A DNA stretch of 64,000 nucleotides from Treponema socranskii subsp. socranskii VPI DR56BR1116 = ATCC 35536 (lineage in GTDB: Bacteria; Spirochaetota; Spirochaetia; Treponematales; Treponemataceae), in NCBI RefSeq assembly GCF_000468115.1, contig NZ_AVQI01000006.1, positions 1 to 64,000 on the forward strand, in the 5' to 3' direction. Positions 47,249-56,889 of this stretch are shown piece by piece. The first letter of the stretch is position 1; every line of letters starts with the position of its first letter. The translations under genes were made by a program, and so were the position numbers. The notes below the pieces were generated by a model. The model was not told the DNA's origin, did no database searches, and was given only the letters and a program-made list of their open reading frames with translations.

Positions 47249-47277
47249 TTGACTAAAAAAAATCGTTTTGCTATAAT
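47249..47277 (+). promoter_or_regulatory. Promoter of the TPR gene
   Basis: TTGACT, 17-base spacer, consensus TATAAT. GTG at 47285 is 7 bases after the -10 box and ATG at 47291 is 13 bases after; the ATG at 47276 is inside the -10 box. The naive ORF start at 47249 is the -35 box itself. Confidence 0.85.
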
Positions 47278-47290
47278 GAAAATTGTGGCT

Positions 47291-48223
47291 ATGAAAATTC
47301 AAACGGAAGCCGGGCTCAAAAAAGTCATCGCCTGTATGGAACGCACCGATCCCGAACAAGCGCAAAAAATACTTGAAAATCTGTTTGAAGACGAATTCGA
47401 CTGTACCGAGCTCGTGTTTACCGCCGACTGCTGCAATTTTTGGATTCCGTATATACGGCAGTTGGATGCTACGGAAAATGCGTTTGAACGCGGCGAAAGC
47501 CTCCTTTCCGATTGGAAACGGTTTCGCGCTTTTCTTTCGCGCAAAGCGAACGTATACCGTCCGGCGGTCGAAGCGATAGACCGCGGCGTTTTTTCGCTCG
47601 CCTTTGAAAATTACCGGCAGCTGTTCGACGAGCGCGATAACTCGCAAAAAGCGGAAATCTTCCGCAAAGCGGGTTTGTGCTGCAAAAAGCTCGGTAAATT
47701 CGAAGACGCGCAGGAATGCCTTACCGTCGCGAACAATGCGCAGCCGGGGCTTCCTTCGGTGCTCGCCGAACTCGCCGACTGTTTTGCGCTGTGCGGACAC
47801 GAGCGGAACGCAAAAGTTCTGTTCCGCGAAGCGTTTTTTATCGATCCGGCGAAAATCGACGCGAGTTTTCTCGACTCGGAATTGATTCGGGTATTAATCG
47901 AAAAGACAGCGGAAAAAGGCTACACGGGTACGGCGCTCTTGCAGTGGATTCCGGTATACGGAGTGCTCTACGGCGTTTTTAATGTGCGGCGGGAACTTAA
48001 GCTGCAGGAGATCAGCAAATTAAAACAGGAAATCTACGCGATCGAAACGGAGATGAAAGATCCTTCATGCGATTCGGCGAATCTCACACCGCGCCTCATC
48101 AATCTGTATTTTTGGCTCATCGATCACTACCTCATGTCGGACGACAATTCGAAGCCGGTGAACGATACGCTGCTGAAGATAAAAATACTGGATTCGGGGA
48201 TTTACGAACAGTACGTCAAATGA
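47291..48223 (+). CDS. TPR-repeat protein
   Basis: About 310 residues, cytoplasmic (no signal peptide). Helical repeats of TPR type at residues ~100-190: AEIFRKAGLCCKKLGKFEDA, followed by QECLTVANNAQPGLPSVLAE and LADCFALCGHERNAK. A coiled segment follows (RRELKLQEISKLKQEIYAIE). In-frame GTG 47285 could also initiate. Located directly before greA, whose N-terminal region is also helical-repeat-like, so an RNA-polymerase-related role is possible, but that is only inference. Confidence 0.85.
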   Translation: MKIQTEAGLKKVIACMERTDPEQAQKILENLFEDEFDCTELVFTADCCNFWIPYIRQLDATENAFERGESLLSDWKRFRAFLSRKANVYRPAVEAIDRGVFSLAFENYRQLFDERDNSQKAEIFRKAGLCCKKLGKFEDAQECLTVANNAQPGLPSVLAELADCFALCGHERNAKVLFREAFFIDPAKIDASFLDSELIRVLIEKTAEKGYTGTALLQWIPVYGVLYGVFNVRRELKLQEISKLKQEIYAIETEMKDPSCDSANLTPRLINLYFWLIDHYLMSDDNSKPVNDTLLKIKILDSGIYEQYVK

Positions 48224-48326
48224 GGGGCAAAACGGCTGCCGATGCGGGCTATAAAACCGAGGATGTCTGAAGCGAAAACGGCACAAGTATTATTTATAAA
48301 TTAATAATTTCGATAAGGAGTTTTGT

Positions 48327-51029
48327 ATGGCAGATGAAAATCTCGTGACACAGGTTAAAAACATGCTCAAAGAGGAAACGTGGACACGGGCTGCGATCAG
48401 TAATTATACAAAGAACAATCTCACCGAACTCGCCGATATCGTGGCAAAAGCGCGGGAAGCCGGATGCGCCGACGAACTGCAGCAAATCTGCGACGAACAC
48501 CTCGCGCACACGAAGGACAGCATCATCGCGCTGTACCTGTCGGGCATGGTGTCGCTCGGCAAAGGCGCGCTCGACAATTCTTCACTCGAAAACCTCGTCG
48601 ACATCTTTCAAAAAAATCACAAAGAGAATATCGTCGTCTACCTCTGCGAAACGATCCTCGCCGATGACCCGAACAACAAATTCGCTCTTCGTACGCTCGC
48701 CGATTGTTTGCGCGCGGACAACAGCGACAAAGTGTGGGAACTCTACGAAAAGATCGTAAAGCTCGATTTCGAAGAAGCGGATTTGGCAAAGCTGCTCGCC
48801 GAACACGCAGAAGCGGCAAACGATACGGAAACGGCGATCGACTACTACAAAAAAGCGCACCTGCGCTATATTACCGCAAAAAACATGAACGCGGTAAAAG
48901 AAACGTGGTCGCGCCTCGTCCAGATCATTCCCGAAGAGATTGATTTTTTTATGCTCGCCAAACGGAAGATCGCAAAGACGATCAGCGAAGAGCGCAGCGC
49001 CGTCCTTATGCAGGAATTGTACACGTGGTATAAAGACAATAAAAAATGGGACACGGCGATCGATATCTTAAAGCAGATCCTCGAAATCGACCAGCACGAT
49101 ACGTGGGCGCGCAAAGAGCTCGTCGACTGCTATCGCGGAAAATACGAAGGACGGGCGCATCTCGAAGACTATATCCGCTCGTCAAATCTGTCGCAAAGTT
49201 TTCGCAACGTATTCGAAGCGCTCAACGACTTCGAAAAGCACATAGCCTTCGATGCGAAAAGCTACGTGTACCACCGCACGTGGGGCGTCGGTATTATCCG
49301 CTCGGTCGAAGACGATACGCTGAAAATCAATTTCGGAAAAAAATACGGAGTACGTCCTATGTCGCTCAAGATGGCCGTGAGCGCACTGCAGCCGCTGTCG
49401 AAGGATCACATCTGGGTACTCAAAGCGACAAAAAAGCACGAAGAGCTTGCCAAAAAAGTAAAGAGCGATAAAGAATGGGTGCTTAAAACGATTATTCAAA
49501 GTTTCGGCAACCGCTGCGATTTGAAGCGCATCAAAGCCGAACTCGTCGATGACGTTCTCGCTGCGGAAGAGTGGACGTCGTGGAACAACGGGGCTAAGAA
49601 AATCCTCGAATCGAATCCGCATTTCGGCGTCGACACGAACGATATCGATATGTATACGGTACGTGACCACGACGTGAGCAAAGACATAAAGCTCGCAAAC
49701 GAATTCAAAGCGCAAAAGCAATTTTTTCCGCGAATCGATATATTTATGCGCTTTGTCGAAGACGACGAAACGGATAAAAGCGGCGAAACGTTCAACGAAA
49801 TGCTCTCCTACTTTATCGGCTTTGTAAAATCGATTTCGCACGTCAACGAACAGGTCGTCGCTTCCTTTTTGACGATCCGAAAAATCAATATGCTCGTTCC
49901 CGCTTCGACATATCAAATCAAATTTACATTCAAGGATTTATACGACAAAATCGAAGAGCCGCGCAAAATGTACCTTTCGCTCAAAGATACGAAAAACACG
50001 ACGCTCCGCGAAGATTTTATTAAAAACGTAAAACTGCTTTCCGACTGGGACAAACAGTACGTGCGCCTTTTCCCGACGGTGCTCAGCCGCTCCATGCTCA
50101 CGTCTCTCATCAACGCCGGAAAGACGAATATGGTGCAGCGCCTCGCTTCCGATTCGTTTGACAATTTCAAAGACAACCGTCAAGCCGTTTTGTTTTTTTT
50201 CCGTGAATGCAGAGACGATGATTGGTTTAAAGACGCCGGCATTTCGTATGAAAAGCAGCTTATCGCGCTGATCAATATCGTCGAACTCACGTACCGCGAA
50301 ATCAGCAATCACGTCAATACGACGGAAAATAAAAAGATCAATGCGGCCGCGATCGATCTGCTGTTCTCAGGCGACACGCTTATCGGCTATATGCTCGAAA
50401 ACAACGAAGACACGGTAAAGCGTATGTACACGCTCGTCGCGGATATTGCAGACCTCGACCCTGCAAAAAAGGCGCAGCTGAGAAACAAGATTCTCGAAAA
50501 GTATCCCGACTTCAAATTTCAAGCGTCCGAAGAAAAAGCTTCGATGCAGCAGCGCGGCATGCTCGTTACGGCGAAAAAGCTCGAAGAAAAAAAAGCGCAG
50601 GAAGAGCAGATTCGTACCGTCGATATTCCGAAAAACGCCGAAGAGATCGGCGAAGCGCGTTCTCAAGGCGACTTAAAGGAAAACGCGGAATACAAAGCCG
50701 CCCGCGAACACCAGCATTTTTTGAACGAGCGGCTTAAAACGCTGCAAGAGGAAATCGGGCGTTCGGTCGTATTCGACCCGACGACGATCACGACGGCTTT
50801 CGTTTCGTTTTCAACGACGGCGACGCTGCACAACAACGAATCGAACGAAGACGAAACCTATACGATTTTCGGACCCTGGGAATCGGATCCCGACAACAAC
50901 GTCATCTCGTATATGTCGCCGTTCGGCAATGCGCTCATGGATAAAAAAGTCGGTGAGCATGTCGTCTTTACGATCAACGATCACAATTACGATTACACCG
51001 TAAAAGAGATAAAAGCGGCGAAAGCGTAA
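48327..51029 (+). CDS. greA: Spirochaete-type long GreA transcription elongation factor
   Basis: GreA rescues arrested RNA polymerase by stimulating transcript cleavage. The C-terminal ~165 residues are the GreA domain (coiled-coil with GDLKENAEYKAAREHQHF carrying acidic tip residues, then a C-terminal domain ending YTVKEIKAAK). The N-terminal ~730 residues are helical-repeat-like (TPR-type), an extension found in spirochaete GreA of about 900 residues. Standard GreA is about 158 residues. AAGGAG lies before ATG 48327. No conflict in frame through the full length. Confidence 0.95.
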   Translation: MADENLVTQVKNMLKEETWTRAAISNYTKNNLTELADIVAKAREAGCADELQQICDEHLAHTKDSIIALYLSGMVSLGKGALDNSSLENLVDIFQKNHKENIVVYLCETILADDPNNKFALRTLADCLRADNSDKVWELYEKIVKLDFEEADLAKLLAEHAEAANDTETAIDYYKKAHLRYITAKNMNAVKETWSRLVQIIPEEIDFFMLAKRKIAKTISEERSAVLMQELYTWYKDNKKWDTAIDILKQILEIDQHDTWARKELVDCYRGKYEGRAHLEDYIRSSNLSQSFRNVFEALNDFEKHIAFDAKSYVYHRTWGVGIIRSVEDDTLKINFGKKYGVRPMSLKMAVSALQPLSKDHIWVLKATKKHEELAKKVKSDKEWVLKTIIQSFGNRCDLKRIKAELVDDVLAAEEWTSWNNGAKKILESNPHFGVDTNDIDMYTVRDHDVSKDIKLANEFKAQKQFFPRIDIFMRFVEDDETDKSGETFNEMLSYFIGFVKSISHVNEQVVASFLTIRKINMLVPASTYQIKFTFKDLYDKIEEPRKMYLSLKDTKNTTLREDFIKNVKLLSDWDKQYVRLFPTVLSRSMLTSLINAGKTNMVQRLASDSFDNFKDNRQAVLFFFRECRDDDWFKDAGISYEKQLIALINIVELTYREISNHVNTTENKKINAAAIDLLFSGDTLIGYMLENNEDTVKRMYTLVADIADLDPAKKAQLRNKILEKYPDFKFQASEEKASMQQRGMLVTAKKLEEKKAQEEQIRTVDIPKNAEEIGEARSQGDLKENAEYKAAREHQHFLNERLKTLQEEIGRSVVFDPTTITTAFVSFSTTATLHNNESNEDETYTIFGPWESDPDNNVISYMSPFGNALMDKKVGEHVVFTINDHNYDYTVKEIKAAKA

Positions 51030-51040
51030 TCGAGGAAAAT

Positions 51041-51081
51041 CGAGGCTGTCTCAAAACTCTGTTACTTTTTCGACAACCTCG
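51041..51081. repeat. GCTGTC hairpin repeat, copy 2
   Basis: CGAGGCTGTC (51041-51050) pairs with GACAACCTCG (51072-51081) with one mismatch. Its centre matches the repeat at 46971-47003. It lies just after greA, probably functioning as its terminator. Confidence 0.75.
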
Positions 51082-51131
51082 CCCCCTTATGTAAAACCGC
51101 ATCACGCTTTTCGGTGCGACATTTTAGACGT

Positions 51132-53579
51132 ATGAAATATCGAAGACTATTGCCGCTCGCCCTTATCCCCCTCGCGGGGGCTTTTATCGTTTTTTTTTAC
51201 GGTAAAAAAATAATCGGAGCACACATGACGGAAGGCACTTCATCGGTCAATACGACGGACGCAAAAAGACGGGCGGTTTCGGAAAGCGATATAAACGGAA
51301 ACCTTCCGCGCCGCGTTTTTGTTGCAACGCTCACGCAGACTTTTTCGCGCGGCTGGGAGTTTTGCCTCTCGGACGGAAAAATCATGATAAAAAAAGCGGG
51401 AAGCGAAAATTGGGCGCTCTTTCAAGGGACGGGACTCCCCTTCCCGAAAAAACGGCGCATCGCACACGGCGAACGCTTCGACATACCGAAAAAAATCGTC
51501 GAAATCGCGGCCGACGACGATATGCTGCTCGCTTTCGACGACGAAAAAAAAATGTTCGTCTGCCCGATCGCGTCGAACCGCGTCGACAAAAAATTCGTGT
51601 GGACGAACGGTTTCGGCTGGCCGGAAAAAAAGCAGCTTGTGCAAAACGATCTCGTTGCACATAAGCGCGGCTGGGCGACCGGCACGAGGAGATCGAGCAT
51701 TGAATGGTATACCGACCGCTTCGGTAACGAACACAATTGGGGAACGATGGGCGTTACGACCGTTTACTTTCTCAGCGAAAACGGACGGGAAATACGCTTT
51801 ACCGATTCGGGGCTTCCGACCGATTTAAGCGATACAATCCTCGGCCCTGAGCGCGGCTCTTTTACCGCGCAAAACATCAGTGCGAGCGGTTCTACGCTTT
51901 TTCTCATCGGAGACGACGGCACGATGTACACGCGCCTCATCGATTACGACACGATGGGAAGCGACCCGATGTTTTTCAAATACACCTATGTCGCCGAAAA
52001 GCAGCGATACAAAGGCAGCGATTACCGTTCCAATTTTACGCGCTGGGGACTGCCGAACGAAGATTGGCGTAAACAGCCCGACATCAAGCTTTCGGGAAAC
52101 GCGCGCCTTTCAAAATATATCTGCATATTTCAAAACGGCAAAGGAAACGATGCGCGCGTTCTTCGCGTTGCGGGTACCGATTCCGCGGGAAAAGCCGGTT
52201 TTTATTATAAAAATTTAACCGATTCCGAATGGCGCTTCGAGCCTTATCCGCTCGTCCTCTCCCCTGCGGCTTTTCTTTCGGGCGCAAAAGCGGAAGCCGA
52301 AAAGAAAAACGAATATTCGTATGTCGGCACCGTCGCTCAAAACGGCAAAACGATAAACGGCGTCATCTGTTCCGTAAGCGATATGACGCTTACGAGCGAG
52401 GGTTCGTGTACGCTCGCAGTGAAAAGCGGCGGCGAAGAAAAATCGATTCCGCTCTACCTCGTTACGATGTGGACGTATATGACGCGCTATAATCCGGTGT
52501 TCGACGGAACGCCGAAAAGTTTTTTCGCCACTCCTCATTTTTCCGAAGCCGATATTTCGGCACAAAACAAGACGTTCGATGCCCTCCTTCACGGCGCGTT
52601 CGGAGGTAAAAATCTCGATCTTTTTTCGGCTACCGCGACGGCATGGGGTCCCTACCTCATATTTACATTCGGAAAAAAACCGAACGAGTACACGATATCG
52701 CTCAGAGCGACAAAAGCTTCCGAAGCGGAGTTTAAAAAAGAGATGACGGCAAGCAGAGTACAAACGCAATCGCTCCGCATCCTCGATACGGCAAAGACGT
52801 ATACGGCAAGCGACGTGCCGCTTCTCGACAGTATCAGACAAGAAAACGAAAACGCCATCGCAGAAGCCGACGCTCAGATGAAAACCTATCTCAAAGACGC
52901 CGCACGATCCGAGCTTTCCCGCTGGGGCTACAATATCTTCGATACGATCGCGGCGGTGACGATGTTGAACCGCGTGGACGTGCCGAAAATCAAAACGATG
53001 ACATCCTTCGGCGGACAACTCATGGCACAGAATGCGGATAATTTCAAATTCATTTCCATGTTCGAACTGTACGCGAACCCGTATAAAATTTCGGCCGCGC
53101 AAAATATCATCGACGAGTGCACTTCGCTCAAAAATCGAATAGCCGAAACGGGCAGCGCGAAAACCGATCCGTTTTTTAAAAATACGTACGGCGAATACTT
53201 AGACGCGCTGCATATCCCCGACCTAACCTACGGCACCGTCACCTATAAAAAGAAACGCTACGAAACGACGATACGCAGAATAAGCGCATCGCTTCCCGCT
53301 TTGCGTATGGAATACGCCGACGAAACGAATGCGCAGTCCGTCATTATCGAATTCCCGTCGCTCATCGACGATATAAAAAAAGGGCGGGATCCTTTTACCG
53401 CCTCCGTCGTTTTCCGAGCGATTTCCGGAAGCGGTTCGGCTTTTATTAAAACCGGTATCCGCTCATACATCATGAGCAGAACGGGCACCTACACGTGGGA
53501 CGGAAAAGAAGCGAAAATCGAAGTCAATAAATCCTTAAACAAGCGCCTTCCGTTGTTTGCAGGCATGGAACGCAAATGA
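51132..53579 (+). CDS. Large membrane-anchored protein of unknown function
   Basis: 815 residues, no recognised family. One N-terminal hydrophobic helix (LLPLALIPLAGAFIVFFYG) anchors it; the rest should lie outside the cytoplasm. Residues ~50-330 are beta-rich with tryptophan-containing blade-like units (GWEFCLSDGKIMIKKAGSEN, VWTNGFGWPEKKQLV), perhaps a propeller. The middle part is mixed, and the C-terminal ~280 residues include a long helix (ENENAIAEADAQMKTYL). The start codon is preceded by no strong Shine-Dalgarno sequence. The MBL gene overlaps its stop. Confidence 0.8.
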   Translation: MKYRRLLPLALIPLAGAFIVFFYGKKIIGAHMTEGTSSVNTTDAKRRAVSESDINGNLPRRVFVATLTQTFSRGWEFCLSDGKIMIKKAGSENWALFQGTGLPFPKKRRIAHGERFDIPKKIVEIAADDDMLLAFDDEKKMFVCPIASNRVDKKFVWTNGFGWPEKKQLVQNDLVAHKRGWATGTRRSSIEWYTDRFGNEHNWGTMGVTTVYFLSENGREIRFTDSGLPTDLSDTILGPERGSFTAQNISASGSTLFLIGDDGTMYTRLIDYDTMGSDPMFFKYTYVAEKQRYKGSDYRSNFTRWGLPNEDWRKQPDIKLSGNARLSKYICIFQNGKGNDARVLRVAGTDSAGKAGFYYKNLTDSEWRFEPYPLVLSPAAFLSGAKAEAEKKNEYSYVGTVAQNGKTINGVICSVSDMTLTSEGSCTLAVKSGGEEKSIPLYLVTMWTYMTRYNPVFDGTPKSFFATPHFSEADISAQNKTFDALLHGAFGGKNLDLFSATATAWGPYLIFTFGKKPNEYTISLRATKASEAEFKKEMTASRVQTQSLRILDTAKTYTASDVPLLDSIRQENENAIAEADAQMKTYLKDAARSELSRWGYNIFDTIAAVTMLNRVDVPKIKTMTSFGGQLMAQNADNFKFISMFELYANPYKISAAQNIIDECTSLKNRIAETGSAKTDPFFKNTYGEYLDALHIPDLTYGTVTYKKKRYETTIRRISASLPALRMEYADETNAQSVIIEFPSLIDDIKKGRDPFTASVVFRAISGSGSAFIKTGIRSYIMSRTGTYTWDGKEAKIEVNKSLNKRLPLFAGMERK

Positions 53580-54526
53580 CACCTGACGATTCCGCAAAAA
53601 CGGCTGACATACGGGAACTCATCCCCGACGTCTATGTAATTCCCGGCGGAACGAACGTCGGCGTCATACGCGTAAAAGACGAAAGCGGATGCGCTCTCTA
53701 TCTCATCGATTCGGGAGGAAGCGAAAAAGACGCGCGTAAAATCGAAACGATTCTCAACGCTTATTTTACCGATTGGCATCTCCGAGCGGTCATAAACACG
53801 CATTCGCATGCCGATCATAGCGGCGGAAATGCCTATTTTGCAGAAAAAACGAAATGCGAAATATGGATGCCCTACCTTGAAAAAGGGAGTGTCGAAAATA
53901 CGCTTTTGCAGCCTTCTCTCGCATGGGGCGGCTTTCCGCTTCCCGAACTGCGCGTATCCTATTACGTTCCCGCGCACTGCGAAGCGACACGCGTCATACG
54001 AGATGAAGAGTGCGTCGAGCTTTCCGACGGAAAAAAAATACGCTTTATCGCCCTGCCCGGTCACTATTTTGAAATGCTCGGCGTTATGTGCAAGACCCCC
54101 GACGGAAAGTCCGTGTTCTATGCAGGAGACGCTGTATTCGGCAAAAAATTTATCGCAAAGTTTTCGATCCCGTTTATGTTCGACGTCGCTTCTTTTTTGG
54201 ATACACTCGAAAAACTCCGCTCCATACACGCGGACCAGTATGTGCCGAGTCACGGGGACGCCGTCACGCGGATTGACGAAACGGCGGAGATGAACCAAAT
54301 CGCCGTTTTACAGACGATAAGCTGTATTATGAAGATTTTGAAAAAGAAGCCGCATACGGCTGAAGAATTATTAACCGAAGTTGCAAACGCAAACGGTATT
54401 TCGATGAAGCTTCCGCAGTACGTGCTCATCGGTTCGACACTCCGCTCCTTTCTCACTTCTTTGTATGAAAAAGGACGCATAACGTATGAAATCGCCGATA
54501 ATAAAATGCTTTGGAAAGCAAGGTAG
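53576..54526 (+). CDS. Metallo-beta-lactamase-fold hydrolase
   Basis: 316-residue metal hydrolase. THSHADHSGG at residues 75-84 gives the HxHxDH zinc motif (His76, His78, Asp80, His81); ALPGHYFEMLGV, FYAGDAVFG (bridging Asp) and VPSHGD (last histidine) complete the site. The C-terminal ~70 residues form a winged-helix-like region, as in MBL proteins of the beta-CASP-free hydroxyacylglutathione or LACTB2 type. No substrate evidence. Overlaps the preceding gene by four bases. Confidence 0.9.
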   Translation: MTPDDSAKTADIRELIPDVYVIPGGTNVGVIRVKDESGCALYLIDSGGSEKDARKIETILNAYFTDWHLRAVINTHSHADHSGGNAYFAEKTKCEIWMPYLEKGSVENTLLQPSLAWGGFPLPELRVSYYVPAHCEATRVIRDEECVELSDGKKIRFIALPGHYFEMLGVMCKTPDGKSVFYAGDAVFGKKFIAKFSIPFMFDVASFLDTLEKLRSIHADQYVPSHGDAVTRIDETAEMNQIAVLQTISCIMKILKKKPHTAEELLTEVANANGISMKLPQYVLIGSTLRSFLTSLYEKGRITYEIADNKMLWKAR

Positions 54527-54562
54527 CTGTCCAAAACTGAAATTCTTGGACAGCTTTCCCCA
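54525..54562. terminator. Hairpin terminator between MBL gene and tpiA
   Basis: AGCTGTCCAA (54525-54534) pairs perfectly with TTGGACAGCT (54546-54555), loop 11 bases, then TTTCCCC. It serves convergent genes; the arm start GCTGTC resembles the other two repeat copies. Confidence 0.75.
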
Positions 54563-54573
54563 TGCAATTTTTT

Positions 54574-55323
54574 TTACAGAACGCAGATCGGAACGAAAGT
54601 GTCGGCTTTCAGCGCCGCCCCTCCGATGAGCCCTCCGTCGATATCCTTTTGAGAAAGCAGTTCGGCTGCATTTGCCGCTTTCATCGAACCGCCGTACTGA
54701 ATGATCGTTTCGTCGGCGACTTTTTTGTCGTAGAGCTTTTCGATATGAGCTCTGCAAAACGCGTGAATCGCCTGCGCGTCTTCTGGCGTCGCGGTTTTTC
54801 CCGTACCGATCGCCCACACCGGCTCGTATGCGATCGTAACGCGCGCCATTTCGGCGGCCGTTACGCCTGAAAGTCCCGCATCGAGCTGGAACGCGCACAC
54901 GCTTTCCGCCTTTCCTTCTTCACGTTCGGAAAGCAGCTCTCCGATGCACAGTACGACATCGAGACCGGACGCGAGCGCTTTGCGCACTTTTGCGTTGATG
55001 AGCATATCGCTTTCGCCGATTTCATGCCGCCGCTCCGAATGCCCGATGATCACCGCTTGAACTCCGATGTCTTTGAGCATTTCCGCCGACACTTCGCCCG
55101 TATGAGCTCCGTTTCCGGTAGAGGCGACATCCTGAGCGCCCAAAATAATATTGCTCCCTTTTACAACCTGCGAGACCGCATCGAGATAGACGAAGGGAGG
55201 AGCGATCATATATTTATTCGGTTTGCCTTTCAGCTGCTCAACCAAATCCTTTGCGAGCGCGACCGCTTCGGCTTTGCTCGTATTCATCTTCCAGTTTCCC
55301 GCAATATAATGTGGCCGTGCCAT
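54574..55323 (-). CDS. tpiA: Triosephosphate isomerase
   Basis: Glycolytic enzyme interconverting DHAP and glyceraldehyde-3-phosphate; 249 residues. AGNWKMNTSKAEAVALAKDL (catalytic Asn/Lys), IIGHSERRHEIGESD (catalytic His), IAYEPVWAIGTGK (catalytic Glu, flexible loop) and QYGGSMKAANAAEL. ATG 55323 has AGGAG 5 bases upstream. Follows pgk by 53 bases on the same strand; one operon. Confidence 0.98.
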   Translation of the reverse strand: MARPHYIAGNWKMNTSKAEAVALAKDLVEQLKGKPNKYMIAPPFVYLDAVSQVVKGSNIILGAQDVASTGNGAHTGEVSAEMLKDIGVQAVIIGHSERRHEIGESDMLINAKVRKALASGLDVVLCIGELLSEREEGKAESVCAFQLDAGLSGVTAAEMARVTIAYEPVWAIGTGKTATPEDAQAIHAFCRAHIEKLYDKKVADETIIQYGGSMKAANAAELLSQKDIDGGLIGGAALKADTFVPICVL

Positions 55324-55376
55324 AAAAACTCCTGTAGAAAAATTAATAATTTCCAAACTCGCCGTTTATCGATAAA

Positions 55377-56648
55377 TTATTTTTGTGCCAAAATCGCGAT
55401 GCCCGGAAGCGTTTTTCCTTCAAGGAATTCGAGCGACGCCCCGCCGCCCGTGGAAACGTGGCTCATCTTATCGGCAAGGTGAAATTTATTGACCGCAGCG
55501 ACCGAATCTCCGCCGCCGACTACCGTCATCGCGCCGCGAGATGTCGCTTCTGCGACCATGCGCGCAACCGCTTCCGTTCCTTTCGAAAACGCTTCGAATT
55601 CGAAAACGCCGACCGGCCCGTTCCAAATGATCGACTTCGCTTCTCCGATCGCCTTTTTATACAATTCGAGCGTTTTCGGTCCCACATCGAGCGCCATGAG
55701 ATTGTCGGGGATATCGGCACTGTCGATCGCAACGGCGGAAGCGTTCGCGTCGAAGGACTCGGCGCCTCTGTGATCGACCGGCAAAATAATGTTTACACCT
55801 TTTGCTTTCGCTTCGCTTAATAATTTTTTCGCCGTATCGATAAAATCGTCTTCGACAAGCGATTTTCCGACGCTGTGCCCCTGCGCTTTCAAAAACGTAT
55901 ACGACATACCGCCGCCGATGACGAGCGTCGATGCGTTTTTCAAAAGGCTTTCGAGCACGGCGATTTTCGAAGAAACTTTCGCGCCTCCGATGATCGCGAC
56001 CATCGGTTTCGGAGGATTGTGCAGCATCGGATCGAGATACTTCACTTCTTTTTCCATAAGAAAACCGCCGACGCATTCCGTCTTCATAAACTTTGCAATC
56101 GTCGCAGTCGATGCCTGATCGCGATGCGCGGTACCGAACGCATCGTTGACGAAGATGTCGCCGTAAGTCGAAAGCTCTTTCGCCATTACTTCGCGTTCTT
56201 CGGCCGTCTTTGCCGTCTCTTCTTTATGGAAGCGGACGTTTTCGAGCATCATAACCCCGCCTTCAGGCAGCGCGTCGACGGCGGCTTTTTGACCGAGCGC
56301 ATCGGGCGCAAACGCGACGTGCGTACCGAGTTTTTTTTCCAAATACGCGGCAACGGGCGCCATGCGGTTTTTACCTGCGATGAATTTTTCTTTGTCCTCT
56401 TCGGTAAACGGCTTTCCCGCCTTTTCCGCTTTTTCGGCGGCTTTTTTTACGTCTTTCGCAGGATCGCCGAGATGGCTCATCAAAACGAGGCTTCGCGGCT
56501 TTTGCTCGAGAATGTATTTGATCGTCGGCAGCGCCGCCATAATGCGCGTATCGTCCTGAACGACGCCGTCTTTCATCGGAACGTTGAAATCGACTCTCAT
56601 GACAATGCGCTTGCCTTTTAAATCCACATCTTTTACGGTTTTAATCAT
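55377..56648 (-). CDS. pgk: Phosphoglycerate kinase
   Basis: Glycolytic kinase making ATP from 1,3-bisphosphoglycerate; 423 residues. N-terminal [20 protein letters not shown], substrate region [21 protein letters not shown], and [15 protein letters not shown] with [11 protein letters not shown] at the nucleotide side. GGGGG precedes ATG 56648. First gene of the pgk-tpiA unit with its own consensus promoter. Confidence 0.98.
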   Translation of the reverse strand: MIKTVKDVDLKGKRIVMRVDFNVPMKDGVVQDDTRIMAALPTIKYILEQKPRSLVLMSHLGDPAKDVKKAAEKAEKAGKPFTEEDKEKFIAGKNRMAPVAAYLEKKLGTHVAFAPDALGQKAAVDALPEGGVMMLENVRFHKEETAKTAEEREVMAKELSTYGDIFVNDAFGTAHRDQASTATIAKFMKTECVGGFLMEKEVKYLDPMLHNPPKPMVAIIGGAKVSSKIAVLESLLKNASTLVIGGGMSYTFLKAQGHSVGKSLVEDDFIDTAKKLLSEAKAKGVNIILPVDHRGAESFDANASAVAIDSADIPDNLMALDVGPKTLELYKKAIGEAKSIIWNGPVGVFEFEAFSKGTEAVARMVAEATSRGAMTVVGGGDSVAAVNKFHLADKMSHVSTGGGASLEFLEGKTLPGIAILAQK

Positions 56649-56699
56649 AGTGCCCCCTGCGGTATTGTTTCAAAAAAATTTTTTCGATTCGATTTTTTC

Positions 56700-56728
56700 A
56701 TTATATATCTTCTCGGCGCAATATGCAA
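56700..56728 (-). promoter_or_regulatory. pgk-tpiA promoter
   Basis: Minus strand TTGCAT, 17-base spacer, TATAAT, with about 45 bases of leader containing the Shine-Dalgarno sequence. Confidence 0.7.
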
Positions 56729-56851
56729 TCGTATGGATGAATTGCTCCGTATGGACGAATTGCGTCATCTATTTCTTTGTGGAGATTTTTATCTTTTTGC
56801 GAAAAACATTTGAAATATGTAGGATTTCTACATAAAACAGTAACAAAACCA

Positions 56852-56880
56852 TTGCCTTTTTTCATATAATTCGCTATTAT
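56852..56880 (+). promoter_or_regulatory. Promoter of the exported TPR-like gene, -10 box 9 bases from ATG
   Basis: TTGCCT, 17-base spacer, TATTAT; then 9 bases to ATG 56890. Nearly leaderless. Divergent from the pgk promoter. Confidence 0.65.
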
Positions 56881-56889
56881 ATATGTGAA

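Noticed and set aside
47249-48223. TTG start at 47249 for the TPR gene
   Set aside because: 47249-47254 is the -35 box and 47272-47277 the -10 box, so it is not in the message.
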